Below, piece after piece: positions 33,495 to 45,369 of a stretch of 64,000 nucleotides of DNA (the first letter of the stretch is position 1; each line of letters begins with the position of its first letter). This stretch comes from Notamacropus eugenii (lineage: Eukaryota; Chordata; Mammalia; Diprotodontia; Macropodidae). A program made the translations under genes and the position numbers. Under the pieces are notes generated by a model. That model was not told the origin of the DNA. It saw only the letters and a program-made list of their open reading frames with translations, and did no database searches. Location: positions 354,508,233 to 354,572,232 of the forward strand of contig NC_092875.1 in the NCBI RefSeq assembly GCF_028372415.1. Reading direction: 5' to 3'.

Positions 33495-34172
33495 GACTTC
33501 CATCTCTCCTATTCATCCCCTTCTCTTCACTTATCATAGGTCAGATTCTTAATACCTCTTGTCTACACTTAGACAATAGCCTTCTAAGCAGTATCCTTCC
33601 TGTTCTATTCCCCAAACAGCTACCAATATGATATTACAGAAGCATAGGTCTTACAATGTTATTCTTATACTCAGTTGGGTCCCTATCACCTCAAGGATAA
33701 ATACAAACTTCTCTTCTTGCCATTTAAAATCCTTCATAATTTGTCACCAATCTATTATTCCAACCCTATTATATATTACTCCCCTACCAGCAATCTATGG
33801 TCCAGGCATGCTGGCCTTCTTGCCACTCCTCACATATGACAACTTATGCCTTATATCCATACTCTTGTGTGAACTGTCCCCCATGACTGGAAGGACCTTC
33901 CTCTTTATATCTGCCTCTTAGAACTTCCTTCAGAACTTGACTCAGACAGCACCTACTCCAGGAGGCCTTTTCAGATTTTTCCATCCACCCTCACCTCTCC
34001 CCCCAAAAAAGTATCCCTTATTTATTTTGTATCTATTTGTATACATGTTGTCTCCTCCATAGGATGTAAGCTTCTTATGTGCAGAAGATGTATCATTTTT
34101 GGTTTTGAATCTCTCACGCTGTGCCAACCAGTTGTTAGGTACTTAACAAATACTTGTTGGTTTATTGATTAA
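33495..34172 (+). repeat. L2-type LINE 3' region
   Basis: In order: 'gtccctatcacctcaaggat', 'aaaatccttcataatttgtc', 'ggtccaggcatgctggcctt', 'ctgtcccccatgactggaag', 'ctactccaggaggccttttc', 'ataggatgtaagcttcttat', 'aacaaatacttgttggttta'. This is the L2-like 3' end that recurs at 51.7 kb. Confidence 0.75.
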
Positions 34173-34770
34173 AAAAGGTCTTGACAGGCTGGAATGTTGA
34201 GTTGGATTAAATAGGATGAAATGGAATAGGGATAAAGGTGATTTCTGATATTTGGGTGCAAAATATAAACTCTACAATAGAGCAAAGGAAAACTATGAGC
34301 AGAAAAGGATTTTGTGGAAAGGATTCATAAGATTTACTGGATTATGAGTGATACATGAGTCAACAGTATGATACTGCACCCAGAGAAGTGAATGCAGTCT
34401 TGGGCTCCATTGAGAAATGCCTAGGACTTGGGAGGCTGAGAGTCTGACTATAACCACAGTGTTTGGTTTTCAAATCCCCCACAGAGCTCAGCACGGTGCC
34501 CCGAACATAACGGGCGCTCAATAAATGTTTGTTGATTGTTTGATTTCTGACTTTCCACCCTCCCTCTGTCTCTACCTTAAGAAGTTTAATATAAAACAGT
34601 AAACTGAGGAAGAAATTAAGGAGGAACATAAGTTTCCTGGAAGAAAAGTTCTGCATTACATTTTCTCTAGACATATTAGGAATGGAAAAAGAAAAATTAC
34701 AGTTTGAAACATGTTGTTCAAAAAATCAAACTGTCACCTCCCTTAGGCCACCAATTTTGAAAAAAAAAAA
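34173..34770. other. Mostly unrecognised; short MIR/L2 tail
   Basis: 'agctcagcacggtgccccga' to 'gctcaataaatgtttgttga' at 34485-34535 is a MIR/L2 3' end. Nothing else is recognised. Confidence 0.45.
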
Positions 34771-34800
34771 TATATATGTATATATATATGTATATATATG

Positions 34801-34840
<40 letters not shown>

Positions 34841-34842
34841 AA
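34760..34842 (+). repeat. A-run plus (TA)n microsatellite
   Basis: Ten A are followed by about 70 bases of 'ta' with interspersed 'tatg' and one 'tacat'. It is self-complementary and gives mirrored Tyr/Ile open frames on both strands. Confidence 0.92.
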
Positions 34843-34984
34843 TATTCCTCTTCTTTTTTTTTCTGTAGCCAGCTACCCTGCTGAACAGATGATCAGGCAG
34901 GGGCCAGAATGACCTTGGCATAGCTGTTTTGTCAGGCCTCAGCATTTTTCAAAGACTCTAGAGCTACAGACTTTTATAATAACC

Positions 34985-35135
34985 TTTTATTTCATTCCTA
35001 GCAGCAACAATTTTGCGAAGTAAGCTGCTCTTGGGACCTTCATTAGACAGCTGAGGAAAACTGAAGGGGAAGATGGAATGACCTGCTTCAAGCCCAGGGT
35101 AAGTCGCTGACCAAGCCAGACCTCACACGAAGTTT
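34985..35135 (-). repeat. MIR-type SINE fragment
   Basis: 'cattagacagctgaggaaaa', 'atgacctgcttcaagcccag' in reverse MIR order. Bases 35136-35489 contain a 90-codon open frame (35202-35471) with no motif I recognise. Confidence 0.5.
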
Positions 35136-35489
35136 CTGCCTGTTAGGACTCTTGGTTGGTGGGAGGAAGGGCCAGGGCAGTAAACCTGCCTATTTACGTT
35201 TATGGACTTGTTTAGATGGCAGAGACCAGAAAAATCCATTCCAAATTTGGAGAACAACTTTGAAGGGAAACCCATTCACATTCAGAAGCACAAGATCACA
35301 ACTCTGAGAGGTGGAAAGACGTACAGCAGCCAGCCTGTGCAAGTCATCCTTAAAAGGGATTCTCATGCTATCATCCCCAGCTACGAGACAGTCAGCCTCT
35401 GCTTGAAGACTCTAAGGACCCAGCACTTCCCTAGGCAGTGCATTCCTCTTTGGGGGAACTCCAATTATTAAAGAAGTTGTTTGTTCTTT

Positions 35490-35998
35490 TTGTAATTTCC
35501 GTTCATCACTTTTGATTCTCTCCCCTGGGGCTAAATAGAATAATTCTAACCCCTCCAATGTAACAGTCCTTCAGATCTTTGAATGAGGTTTTCTCTTCTC
35601 TGTTCTAAATATTCCCAGTCTCTTCATTTGATCTCATATGACTTGGACTCCAGGCCCTTTGCCATCCTGGCTGTCCTCCTCCAGATGTTCTTAAGCTAAC
35701 AATGTTCTCCTTAAACTGTGGCATCCAGAAATGTGTGTGTCCAACTAGGGCAGTACACGGCCTGCTTCCCTATTTCCCAAGGTGGTGCCTCTTAGTGCAG
35801 TCCAAGAGCACATTAACTTTCTTAGTGGTTACTGTGATCAAACAGCTGACTCTTAGTGAACTTGGTTAACTAAAATTCCAAGATTTTGTAGACAAACTGC
35901 TCTCTAGCCATGCCTATCCTATCCTATACTTTTGAAGATGATTTCTTTAACCCAAATGTAAGACTTCAAATATATCCTTATTAAGTTTTATCCTTGTT
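35490..35998 (-). mobile_element. CR1/L3 LINE, first part of a nested set
   Basis: Plus-strand marks 'cttcatttgatctcatatga', 'gccatcctggctgtcctcct', 'gtggcatccagaaatgtgtg' and 'ttattaagttttatccttg' follow the CR1/L3 3' region in reverse. The copy breaks at about 35998 and resumes at about 40879, where 'gatgaattttatcttaatag' gives the continuation. Confidence 0.75.
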
Positions 35999-36031
35999 TT
36001 TGCATGTTTTATTTTTCCCCCAATTACATGT
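35999..36031 (-). mobile_element. Old L1 3' end, left piece
   Basis: 'gttttatttttcccccaatt' is the reverse of an L1 3' terminus with A-rich tail. Its last 13 bases (36019-36031, 'cccaattacatgt') are repeated at 40775-40787, where this older element continues. Confidence 0.65.
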
Positions 36032-36439
36032 TATTTTTAATAGTATCTTATTTTTTCCCCAATTATATGTCAAGACAATTTTTAGCATTCATTTTTGCAA
36101 ATTTTGAGTTCCAAATTTTTTTCCCTCCCCTCTTTTGAAAATGGTAGACAATTTGATATAGGTTATACATGTGCTGTCACATAAAGTATATTTTCATATT
36201 AATCACAGTTGTGAAAGAAGAAACATCAAAGGAAAAAACGTGAAAAAGAATAAAGTGAAAAAAATATGCTTTGATCTACATTCAGAGTACATCAGCTCAT
36301 TATCTGGAGGTGGATAGCATTTTCCTTCCTGAGTCCTTGTGTTTCTGGGAAGAGCTGGGTCATTCATAGTCGATCATCATACAATGTTGCTGATACTGTG
36401 TACAATGTTTTCTTTGTTCTCCCCGTTTCACTTTGTGTC

Positions 36440-39362
36440 AAATCTTTCCTACAAGTCTTTCCAGGTTTTTCTGAAATCTGCCTGTTAATCATGTCTTATT
36501 GCACACTAGTACTCCATTACATTCTTATACCAAAGTGTGTTCAGCCATTCCCCAACTGATGGGCATCCCCTCAGTTTCAAATATTTTGCCACCACAAAAA
36601 GGGGTGCTATAAATATTTTTGCACATGTAGGTCCTTTTCCTTTTTTTAAGATCTCTTTGGCATACAGACCTAGGGGTGGTATTTCTGGATCAAAGGGTAT
36701 GCACAGTTTGCTTTCCCTTTGAACATAGTTCCAAACTGCTCTCCAGAATGGTTAGATCAGTTCACAACCCCACCAACAGTATCAGTGTCCCAAATTTCCC
36801 ACATCCTCTTCAACATTTTTCATTTGCCCTTTCTGTCACATAAACCAATGTGATAGGTGTGAAGTAATACTTCAGTGTCGTTTTAATTTGCATTTTCCCA
36901 ATCAATAGTATTATAGAGCATTTTCTCATATGCCTATATACAGCTTTGATTTACTCACCAGAAAACTGCCTTTTTATATCCTTTGACCACTTATCATTTG
37001 GGAAATGGCTTATAGTCTTATGAATTTAACTCAGTTCTCTACATATTAGAGAAATGAGGCCTTTATCAGAGATACTTGCTGTAAAGACTGTTTCTCAGCT
37101 TTCTGCTTTCCTTCTAATTTTGGTTGTATTGGTTTTGTTTGTATAAAAGCTTTTCATTTTATTTTAATCAAATGATCTATTTTACATTTCATAATGCTTT
37201 CTATCTCTTTTTGGTCATGAATTCTTCCCCTTCCCCATAACAGGAAGACTATTCCTTGCCCTTCAAATCTTGCACCCATTTTGACATCATACTGGTGTAC
37301 GGTGTGAGACGTCTATATCAAGTTTGTGTTCTATTGTATTCTAGTTTTCCCAGCAGTTTTTGCCAAATAGTAAGTTATTATTCCAAAGGCTGAAGTCTTC
37401 GAGTTTATCAAACACTAACTTACTTTGGTCATTGACTACTATGTCTTATGTACCTACCTTATTCCACTGATCCACTACGGTATTTCTTAGCCAATACCAG
37501 ATTGTTTCAATGGTTTCCACTTTGTGATACAGTTTGAGATCTGGTATTGCTAGACCACCTTCCTCTGTATTTTTTTTCATTAATTCCTTGATATTCTTGA
37601 CCTTTTCTTCCAGATGAATTTAGTTTTAATTTTTTCTAGATCTATAAAATAATTTTTGGTAGTTTAATTGGTATAGCACTGAATAAGTAAATTAATTTAG
37701 GCAGAATTGTCATTTTTATTATATTGGCTTGGCCTACTCATGAGCAATTTTATATTTTCCCAACTGTTTTTATCTGATTTTATTTGTATAAAAAATATTT
37801 ATTTGTATAAAAAGTAATTTTGTTCATGTGGTTCTTGGATTTGTCTTGGCAGGTAGACTCTCAAGCATTTTAGATTATTGACAGTTATTTTAAATGGAAT
37901 TTCTCTTTCTATCTCTTGTTGCTGGGCTTTACTGGTCATGTAAAGAAATGTTGATGATTTATGAGGAGTTTATCTTATATCTTGCAATTTTGCTAATGTT
38001 GTTAATTATTTAATAGCTTTTTATCTGATTCTCTATGGTTCTCTAAGTATACCACCATATCATCTACAGAAGAGTGATAGTTTTGTATCTTCGTTGCCCA
38101 TTCTAATTCTTTCTATTTCTTTTTCTCCTTGTATTTCTAAAGCTAACATTTCTAGTATTATATTGGTTAATTGTGGTGATAATGGACATCCTTGCTTCAC
38201 CCCTGATCTTATTGGGAAGGCTTCTAGCTTATCTCCATTATAGATAATGTTTGCTGGTGGTTTTAGATAGATAGTACTTATCATTTTAAGGAAAGCTCCC
38301 TTTATTCCTATGCCCTCTAGTGTTTTTAATAGGAATGGGTGCTATATTTTGTCAAAAGTTTTTTCAGGATCTATTGAGATAATCATATGATTTCTGTTGG
38401 TTTTGTTATCTATTTGGTCATTATGTTGATAGTTTTCCTAATATTGAGCCAGCTCTGAATTCCTAGTATAAATCCCACTTGGTCATAGTGTAGAATCCTT
38501 GTGATATATTTTTGTAATCTCCTTGCTAGTATTTGAAATTTTTGCATCAATATTCATTAGGGAAATTAGTCTATAATTTTCTTTGTCTATTTTAGCTCTT
38601 TCTGGTTTAGGTATTAGCACCATATTTGTGTCATAAAAGAAGTTTGTTAGGACTCTTTCTTTGTCTATTTTTCCAAATAATTTATATAGTATTAGAATCA
38701 ATTATTCTTTGAGCGTTTACTAGAATTCACTTATGAATCCATCTGACCCTGGTGATTTTTTCTTAGGGAGTTTATTAATGGTTTGTTAATTTCTTTGTCT
38801 AAGATGAGATTATTTAAGCAATCTATTTTCTGATCTGTTAATCTGAGTAATTTATTTTCATAAATATTCATCAATTTCACTCTGATTTTAAGATTTATTG
38901 TCATTTAATTGGGCAAAATATTTCCTAATGATTGCTTTAATTTTTTTCTTCATTGGTGGTGATTTCATTGTTTTGATTTTTGATACTGGATATTTGGTTT
39001 TCTTCTTTCCTTTTGAAAATAAAAATAAAAAATAGTTCATCTATCTTCTTATTTGTTTTTTGAATGAAACCAGTTCCTAGATTTATTTATTAGTTCAATA
39101 GCTTTTTTTAAATGCTCGATCTTATTAATCTCATCTTTGATTTTCAGTGTTTCCAATTCAGTGCTCAATTGAGCATTTTTAATGTGTTCTTTTCCTAATT
39201 CTTTTATTTGTGTGCCCAATTCAGTGATCTGATTTTTCTTTTCAATATTGTTGATGTAAGAATTTAGAGAAATAAATTTTCCAGGAAGTATTGCTTTGGC
39301 TGCATCCCATAAATTTTGGTATGTTATCTCATTGTAGTCATTATCTTTAATGAAATGATCTG
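36440..39362 (-). pseudogene. L1 ORF2, endonuclease region missing, broken
   Basis: L1 endonuclease/reverse transcriptase remnant. It begins in the linker after the endonuclease ('WDAAKAILPGKFISLNSY', minus strand near 39305), so the endonuclease domain is absent. Further on '[20 protein letters not shown]' and 'LMNIDAKI' (38483-38701) and 'NGDKLEAFPIRSGVKQGCPL' (38060-38284) mark the RT. The catalytic block follows in a shifted frame at about 38047-38070 as 'VDDMVVYL' (both Asp kept). The C-terminal region is readable in pieces down to about 36440. Many stops and frameshifts; inactive. Confidence 0.88.
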
Positions 39363-40013
39363 ATAGTTCTGAATTTTGGCTATAATGTTCCTTGGAGTTT
39401 TTATTTTGTGACCTCTTTCCTGAGGTGATCAGTAGATTCTTTTAATGTCTATTTTGCCCTCTGGTTTCAGAAATATCATGGTAGTTTTCCTTGATAATTT
39501 CTTGAAAGTTGCTGTCCAGATCTTCCTTTTGATTATGGCTTTCAGGTAGTCCAATAATTCTGTCATTGTCTCTCCAAGATCTATTATCCAGGTAAGTTGT
39601 TTTTCCCATGAGGTATTTTACATTTTTTCATTCTTTTGAATTTGTTTGATTGATTCTCGACATCTCTTAGAATCATTGGCTTCTGCTTGCTCAATTCTAA
39701 CTTTTAAGGAGTTGTTTCTTCAATTAGCTTTTGTACTTTCTTTTCTATTTGGCCAATTGTACTTTTTAAGGAGTTGTTTTCTTTTTCCAAGCTTTTAACT
39801 CTTTCTTCATAATTCTCTTACATCCCTCTCATTTCTTTCCCCAATTTTTTCTTCTACCTCTTTTATATGATTTTTAAGTTCCTTTTTGGTTATTTGGTTC
39901 CATGAATTCTTTCTGGACTTGAGACCACTTCCCATTTTCTTTAGGGTTTTGCCCATAAGTGTTTTGAATTTGTTGTCCTCTTCTGAGTTTGTCTTGATCT
40001 TCCCTGTCAACAT
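39363..40013 (-). pseudogene. L1 ORF1, C-terminal part missing
   Basis: L1 ORF1 makes the RNA-binding chaperone of the retrotransposition particle. From an ATG at 40013 the frame reads a Lys/Glu-rich coiled coil ('KSRKNSWNQITKKELKNHIK') to a stop at 39807. Beyond, out of frame, come more coiled coil and the RRM start ('RIIGLPESHNQKEDL', near 39560) and 'TPRNIIAKIQNYQ' near 39375, where it joins ORF2. The rest of the C-terminal domain is gone. Confidence 0.82.
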
Positions 40014-40079
40014 AATAACTTTCTGTGGTCAGATTCTTGTTGTTGTTGTTTTTTGCTCATCTTTTTTTGGCCTTTTTCC

Positions 40080-40770
40080 TTTCTTTAAATTTCAGCTTTG
40101 CTCCTGGGGTGGAAGGGACACTGTCTCAGGCTTCTTGTACCAGGGCTGCAGGTGCTAGCTGTTTACCTAGTGCCTTCACTGATGTTACCCTGTCTGGTGT
40201 TGCACTGAGGGGGTGTGGTGGGAGGTGACTGGTGCTGCTGGAGACCATAGGGGTCTGGCAGCTTACCTGGTGCTGAATTATGATCCTTGTGCTTGTACCT
40301 GGCATGTGCTGAGGCTGGTGAGGTGTTTCTGTGTTTCCTTGGGGACATACTGAAGCATTTGTGGATCTGTCCACTGGAAGTTGCCTGTTTGCCTGGGATG
40401 TGCTGAATCACATGCCTGTTGTTAGACCTGGAGCCTGGCTGTTCCCCTACCTATGCTGAGGCAGGTGTGGGTTCCTGTATGGTGGTGTTTGCCTGGGACT
40501 CAGGGTCTACCACTAGTTTACTGAGGTGCAGCTTGCTACTAGCTTGCTGAAACAGTTCCTTTTCTTGACTACACTACCTTTTACCTGAGTGAGAAAGACC
40601 TTTCTTACTAATCTTTCAAGTTTCTTGGGCTCAAGGATTGTTTCATCCTGTCTCTTTGCTGGTTCTGCTGCTCCAGGATTTGTTTGGGGTTGCTATTTTA
40701 TGGTTGTTCGGAGGTGAATATGGGAGAGTTATGGTGATTTACTGCTTACTTTGCCACCTTGGCTCCTGAA
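40080..40770 (-). promoter_or_regulatory. L1 5'UTR (internal promoter region)
   Basis: About 690 bases, richer in G and C than the neighbourhood, between the L1 5' end and ORF1. It has loose repeats of 'gcctgggatgtgctga'-like words. L1 5'UTRs carry an internal RNA polymerase II promoter; that role is inferred from position only. Confidence 0.65.
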
Positions 40771-40774
40771 AGTT

Positions 40775-40878
40775 CCCAATTACATGTCAAAACAATTTTT
40801 TAATATTTATGTTGTTTTTTTTATTCTATCCCTCCCTCCCTCCCTTCTCCTTTCACCTCCCTGAAATGGCAAGCAATC
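40775..40878 (-). mobile_element. Old L1 3' end, right piece
   Basis: 'caattacatgtcaaaacaat', a T-rich run and 'tatccctccctccctccctt' are the reverse of an L1 3' terminus. It is continuous with 35999-36031 once the younger L1 is taken out. Confidence 0.7.
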
Positions 40879-41241
40879 AGATGAATTTTATCTTAATAGA
40901 TTTAGCTCAATGCTTAAGATACCAACTTGGTCTCCCAACGTGTTAGTTCTCCCTCCCAGTTTTGTGTCATCTGCAAATGTGATGAGCATTCTATCTAGGC
41001 CTTTATCCAAGGAAATGCAGAAAAATGTTAAACAGCACAAGTTCAAGCACAGATCCCTGAGGCACTCCAAAGAAGGTCTTCTGCCAAGCAGACATTGAAC
41101 TATTGACAACCAACCACTGAATCTAGATGTTCAAACAAATTCAAATTCATCTAATGCCATTGTTGTCTGATCTATAGTTCCCCATTTTAAGACACAAATG
41201 GTATGAAATACTTTATCAAACACTTTAGAAAAACTGAATTT

Positions 41242-41294
<53 letters not shown>

Positions 41295-42000
41295 CTACAT
41301 CTACATCAATTCCTTTAGCTAACTCTGAATTATTTCCCTTTTTATCTCCATAATTTCACACTTGAGAGTTTGCCCTCTCTCTTGGGCTGTTTCCCTATAT
41401 CATTTTGTTTCATTATATCCTGCTTATCTTTCCTCCAAACCCCTTTCAATCTACTCTCCCCAAATCTAAGGTCCACATCTGACTATACTAGATTTCCTTT
41501 CCTTTCTTCCTCACAAATTCTAGGACAATGCATTCACTTCAGCCTACCACCAAAGTTCTTATCCTTTCCACCGTAATGACCAGTTTGTTCCAGTTAGTAA
41601 GAATCAGCTTCAAAATTGAATTTCCCCCTTTTTCTTTCCCTACCTTTTGACAGATGAAATCATCATTAAGGCAAATTAAGAAGTTTTTAGCTGCTCTAAT
41701 TTTGGCAGAGAGGGCTCCACATGCATATATAATTAAAGTCTCCCATACTAAATCATGGTTCTATGCCAGGCTTGTGAGCCTTTGTCCAAACATCTCATCT
41801 ATTTCTCCCTTTTTTTGGGTGACAGTAGCATATTCTGATGACAAAATCATTTATGTTTCTTCCTCCTTTTATTTTTATCTAAATGTTTTACACTTTACTT
41901 TCCCAGATTGGTTTCTGAATTTCCTCATAAGAAGGTATCTTTTTAAAGGTTTTTTGTTTTGTTTTTTTTTAATTTGCTTTGCCAATAATTTTCTCCTTTT
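40879..42000 (-). mobile_element. CR1/L3 LINE, second part of the nested set
   Basis: The minus frame at 40888-41109 contains 'MLITFADDTKLGG', the intact CR1 catalytic block with both Asp. Plus-strand marks include 'ccagttttgtgtcatctgca', 'agatccctgaggcactccaa' and, after the (AC)n run, 'ctacatctacatcaattcct'. From about 41340 on the match is weaker; 'agagggctccacatgcatat' near 41709 still looks like the same element. Frames are broken. Confidence 0.72.
41244..41292 (+). repeat. (AC)n microsatellite
   Basis: About 24 uninterrupted 'ac' units inside the CR1/L3 copy. Confidence 0.95.
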
Positions 42001-42694
42001 CTTTCTTGAATATTTTCAATAATTCACTCTTTTTTCCCTAAAATAATCTTTCTTGATCCTTCTCCTTAAACTTTCTCTCACAAAAACAAGAAATCATCAT
42101 AATCTGTTAACTCTGACTTGAGACAAACAGAACATTCAAATTGTTACTCAAGAAAATCCAAAGAAAAAGCAATTATTCTTTAAAAGAGGCCCCTACACAA
42201 GATCTCAAAGTTTGGAATCTCACAAGTAACTTCTAACAGGCTCATTATTTTTAAATTCCATATAGGAGCTTCAGAAATGAATATATTTATGTTATAATGA
42301 AATCTCTTTCAAAAACATTGTCTCTTCCATGGTTTTAGCATAATCCTTACTTGAGGTTATTGGTGGAATAAACTTTATGATCTTTGGGAAACAAGTACTC
42401 CACATAACAACATTATGATATACCTAAGCATACTTGATAACCTAAACTCACAACTATACCCTTATTAGTTCACCTATCTGAAATTATCTCATTTCTTTGA
42501 TATCTCAGCACCTCTTTTCCCTCCGTGTATAATAGACGGAGTCTACTCCAGCAAAATGAAATTAGTTGAGACAATTAATTCTAGTGCAAACTCATATATC
42601 CCTATTGAGAGGAAATGTGCATAATTGCAATATCCCAAGTGTCTCTCTGTTTAAGGTGACAATCTTAAGCCTAACCAACATAAAGACAACTAAA
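42001..42694. other. No recognised feature
   Basis: About 690 bases, AT-rich, with no repeat or gene I can support. Confidence 0.5.
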
Positions 42695-43085
42695 AAATGT
42701 TAAGCAATCTACTTTGACAGAAGATATCTTGGAGTCATCTTTGACTTTGTCTTCTCTGAGCCTTATCTTATATCACCCATAGTCTGTCTGTCACCAAGTT
42801 CTGTTGACTCTTTCTTTGAAATAAATCTCACATATGTCCCCTTCTTTCAAATCCCACCATCAATGAGTTCCAATGTCCAGTTACTCATTATATCATACCT
42901 GCATTATTACAATGATCCCCTAACTAATTTCCCTGCCTCCAGGCTCTACTTCTGATCCAACCCACATACTTATCTTCCTAAAACTTGCTCAATCACTTCA
43001 AATGGCTCTCCATTTCTTATAGGATAAGAAAGTCATACAACTTTAGCCTGACAATCAAGGTCCTCTATATCTGATCTTAACTTTC
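42695..43085 (+). repeat. L2-type LINE fragment
   Basis: 'tcaccaagttctgttgactc', 'cttcaaatggctctccattt', 'cttataggataagaaagtca' and 'acaatcaaggtcctctatat' match the upstream part of the L2-like repeat whose 3' part is at 33.5 kb. Confidence 0.65.
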
Positions 43086-43193
43086 ATTTCCAAAACTCAA
43101 AATGTCAGAGCAGAAAGGGACTTAGGGATCATCTAATTTAGCTCCATAATTTTACACATGTAGAAACTTAAATCCAATGAAATTAAGTGGCTT
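43086..43193 (-). repeat. MIR SINE, left part (host of half-L1)
   Basis: 'cagaaagggacttagggatc' and 'tacacatgtagaaacttaaa' then 'gaaattaagtggctt' are a MIR in reverse. It is cut at 43193 and resumes at 46029. Confidence 0.7.
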
Positions 43194-44068
43194 GGGGGGC
43201 GGAGCCAAGATGGCAGAGTAGAAAGATGCACATACTCTAGCTCTTTCCCTGCAGCCCATAAAATACCTGTAAAAAATGACTCTAAACAAATTTTAGAGCA
43301 GTAGAAACCACAAAATGACAAAGTGAAAGAGATTTCCAGCCCAAGGTAGCCTGGAAGGCCAACAGAAAAGGTCTACCACATGGGGAGTGGAGCCAAGCAA
43401 AACACAGCCTGGCTTGGGCCTCATGGCCTGGCAGGGATAGGACCCAGAACAGGCCTCAGGGAGTGGAAGCCCCAGTAGCAGTGGCAGTTTTCAGATCCTT
43501 CAACCCACAATCACCAAAGACAGCTTCAAAGGTCAGTGAGAAAGCTTTTTTCAGCTGAATGACAAGGGAGCAGGGTCCTCCCCTAATCCCAGCCCCAGGC
43601 AACTGATACTGCAGAGGAGGAGTTGACAGTGCTGGTAGCAGTGGCAGCAGCAGCAACATCTATTTTTGGAGGGCTCCACCTAAAGAATTGAGTCACTGAT
43701 GTGAGTCTCAGTCCTGAGTGGAACTGGTGGAAGATCTGGAAAGTGAATTCTACTTGCTGATCCTGGGCAGAAAAGCTTTGATAGGTCCTAAACCAATGTG
43801 CAGGCCAGGAGAGGAATAAACTCCTCTCCCCTGATTGTGCCACCTTGGAGGAACTGAGAACTTACAGGTCCTCAGAGTATACCCTCCTCATGACAAAGGA
43901 CTCAAAAGTCAAGTAATTGGCTGGGGAAATGCCTAAAAAAGGGAAAAAAATAAGACTATAGAAGGTTACTTTCTTGGTGAACAGGTATTTCCTTCCATCC
44001 TTTCAGATGAGGAAGAACAATGCTTACCATGAGAGGATTCCAAAATAAATACGCAATGCTCTCAGGCC

Positions 44069-45012
44069 ATGGAAGAACTCAAAAAGGATTTTGAAAATCA
44101 AGTTAGAGAGGTGGAGAAAAAATTGAGAAGAGAAATGAGAGCGATGCAAGAAAACCATGAAAACTTGTCAACAGCTTGCTAAAGGAGACCCAAAAAAATG
44201 CTCAAGAATATAACACTTTTAAAAATAGGCTAACTCAATTGGAAAAAGAAGTACAAAAAGCCAATGAGGAGAAGAATGCTTTAAAAAGCAGGATTAGCCA
44301 AATGGAAAAGGAGGGTCTAAAGTTCACTGAAGAAAATAGTTCTTTAAAAATTAGAATGGAACAGATGGAAGCTTATGACTTTATGAGAAATCAAGAAATT
44401 ACAAAACAAAACCAAAAGAATGAAAAAATGGAAGGTAATGTGAAATATCACATTGGGAAAACAACTGACCTGTAAAATAGATCAAGGAGAGACAATTTAA
44501 AAATTATGAGACTACCTGAAAGCCATGATCAAAAAAAGAGCCTAAACATCATCTTTCATTAAATTATTAAGGAAAACTGCCCTGATATATTAGAACCAGA
44601 GGGCAAAATAAATATTGAAAGAATCCACCGATCACCTCCTGAAAGAGATTTGAAAAGAGAAACTCCTAGGAATATTGTAGCCAAATTTCAGAGTTCCCAG
44701 GTCAAGGAGAAAATATTGCAAGCAGCTAGAAAGAAACAATTTGAGTATTGTAGAAATACAATGAGGGTAACATAGGATCTGGCAGCTTCTACATTAAGGG
44801 ATCAAAGGGCTTGGAATATGATATTCCAGAAGTCAAAGGAACTGGGCTTAAAGCCAAGAATCACCTACCCAGCAAAACTCAGTATAATACTTTAGGGGAA
44901 AAAATGGTCTTTCAATGATATAGAGGACTTTCAAGCATTCTTCATGAAAAGACGAGAACTGAATAGAAAATTTGACTTTCAAACACAAGAATCGAAAGAA
45001 ATGAAAAGGTAA
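44069..45012 (+). pseudogene. ORF1 of the half-L1 element, decayed
   Basis: About 314 codons. The N-terminal coiled coil starts 'MEELKKDFENQVREVEKKLR', shifts frame near 44175 and continues 'LTQLEKEVQKANEEKNALKS' to 'RMEQMEAYDF'. The RRM start follows ('IMRLPESHDQKKSLNI'), then 'TPRNIVAKFQSSQVKEKILQ', and the C-terminal domain 'LKPRITYPAKLSIIL' and 'DFQAFFMKRRELN'. In-frame stops lie at 44473, 44560, 44773 and 44893 besides the frameshift. The full domain order of an L1 ORF1 protein is kept, so decay came after insertion. Confidence 0.88.
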
Positions 45013-45099
45013 ACAGGAAAGACAAATAATAAAGGACTTTCTAAAGTTGAACTGTTCAAATTCCTACTTGAGACTTTTCTCAGTATTTGGGTCATTGGA

Positions 45100-45175
45100 G
45101 GGATTATACACACACATACACACACACACACCTAGTGTGTATATATATGGAGAGAGAGAGAGAGAGAAAGAGAGC
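45100..45175 (+). repeat. Compound (CA)n/(TA)n/(GA)n microsatellite
   Basis: 'cacacacacacacc', 'gtgtatatatatgg' and 'agagagagagagagag' follow one another in the half-L1 3' region. Confidence 0.9.
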
Positions 45176-45369
45176 ACAGGGTGAGTTGAATAAGAAGGGA
45201 TGATATCTAAAAAAATAAAATTAAATGGTGAGAGAGGAATATATTGAGAGGAGAAAGGGAGAAATGGAATGGGGTAAATTATCTCTCATAAAAGAGACCA
45301 AAAAAAAGCTTTTTCAATGGAAGAGAAAAGAGAAGAGGTGAGAGGGAAAAACCGAAGCTTACTCTTTTC

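Larger units (their letters stand above)
36032..40774 (-). mobile_element. L1 LINE with both ends but lacking its middle; 13-bp target duplication
   Basis: On the minus strand it starts near 40770 with 'gagccaaggtggcaaagtaa', the L1 5' end (compare 'gagccaagatggcagagtag' at 43201), followed by a GC-richer 5'UTR (40080-40770), ORF1 coiled coil and RRM, then a jump into ORF2, the RT and C-terminal region, 3'UTR and A-rich tail at 36032-36060. 'cccaattacatgt' flanks it at 36019-36031 and 40775-40787. It lies in an older L1 end, which lies in CR1/L3. Confidence 0.88.

Noticed and set aside
35202..35471. 90-codon plus frame between a MIR and CR1/L3
   Set aside because: No motif and no splice or promoter support; length is within chance.
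43456..43843. Minus-strand frames rich in Ala and Ser
   Set aside because: They are antisense to the half-L1 5'UTR and come from a 'gcagcagc'-like stretch.
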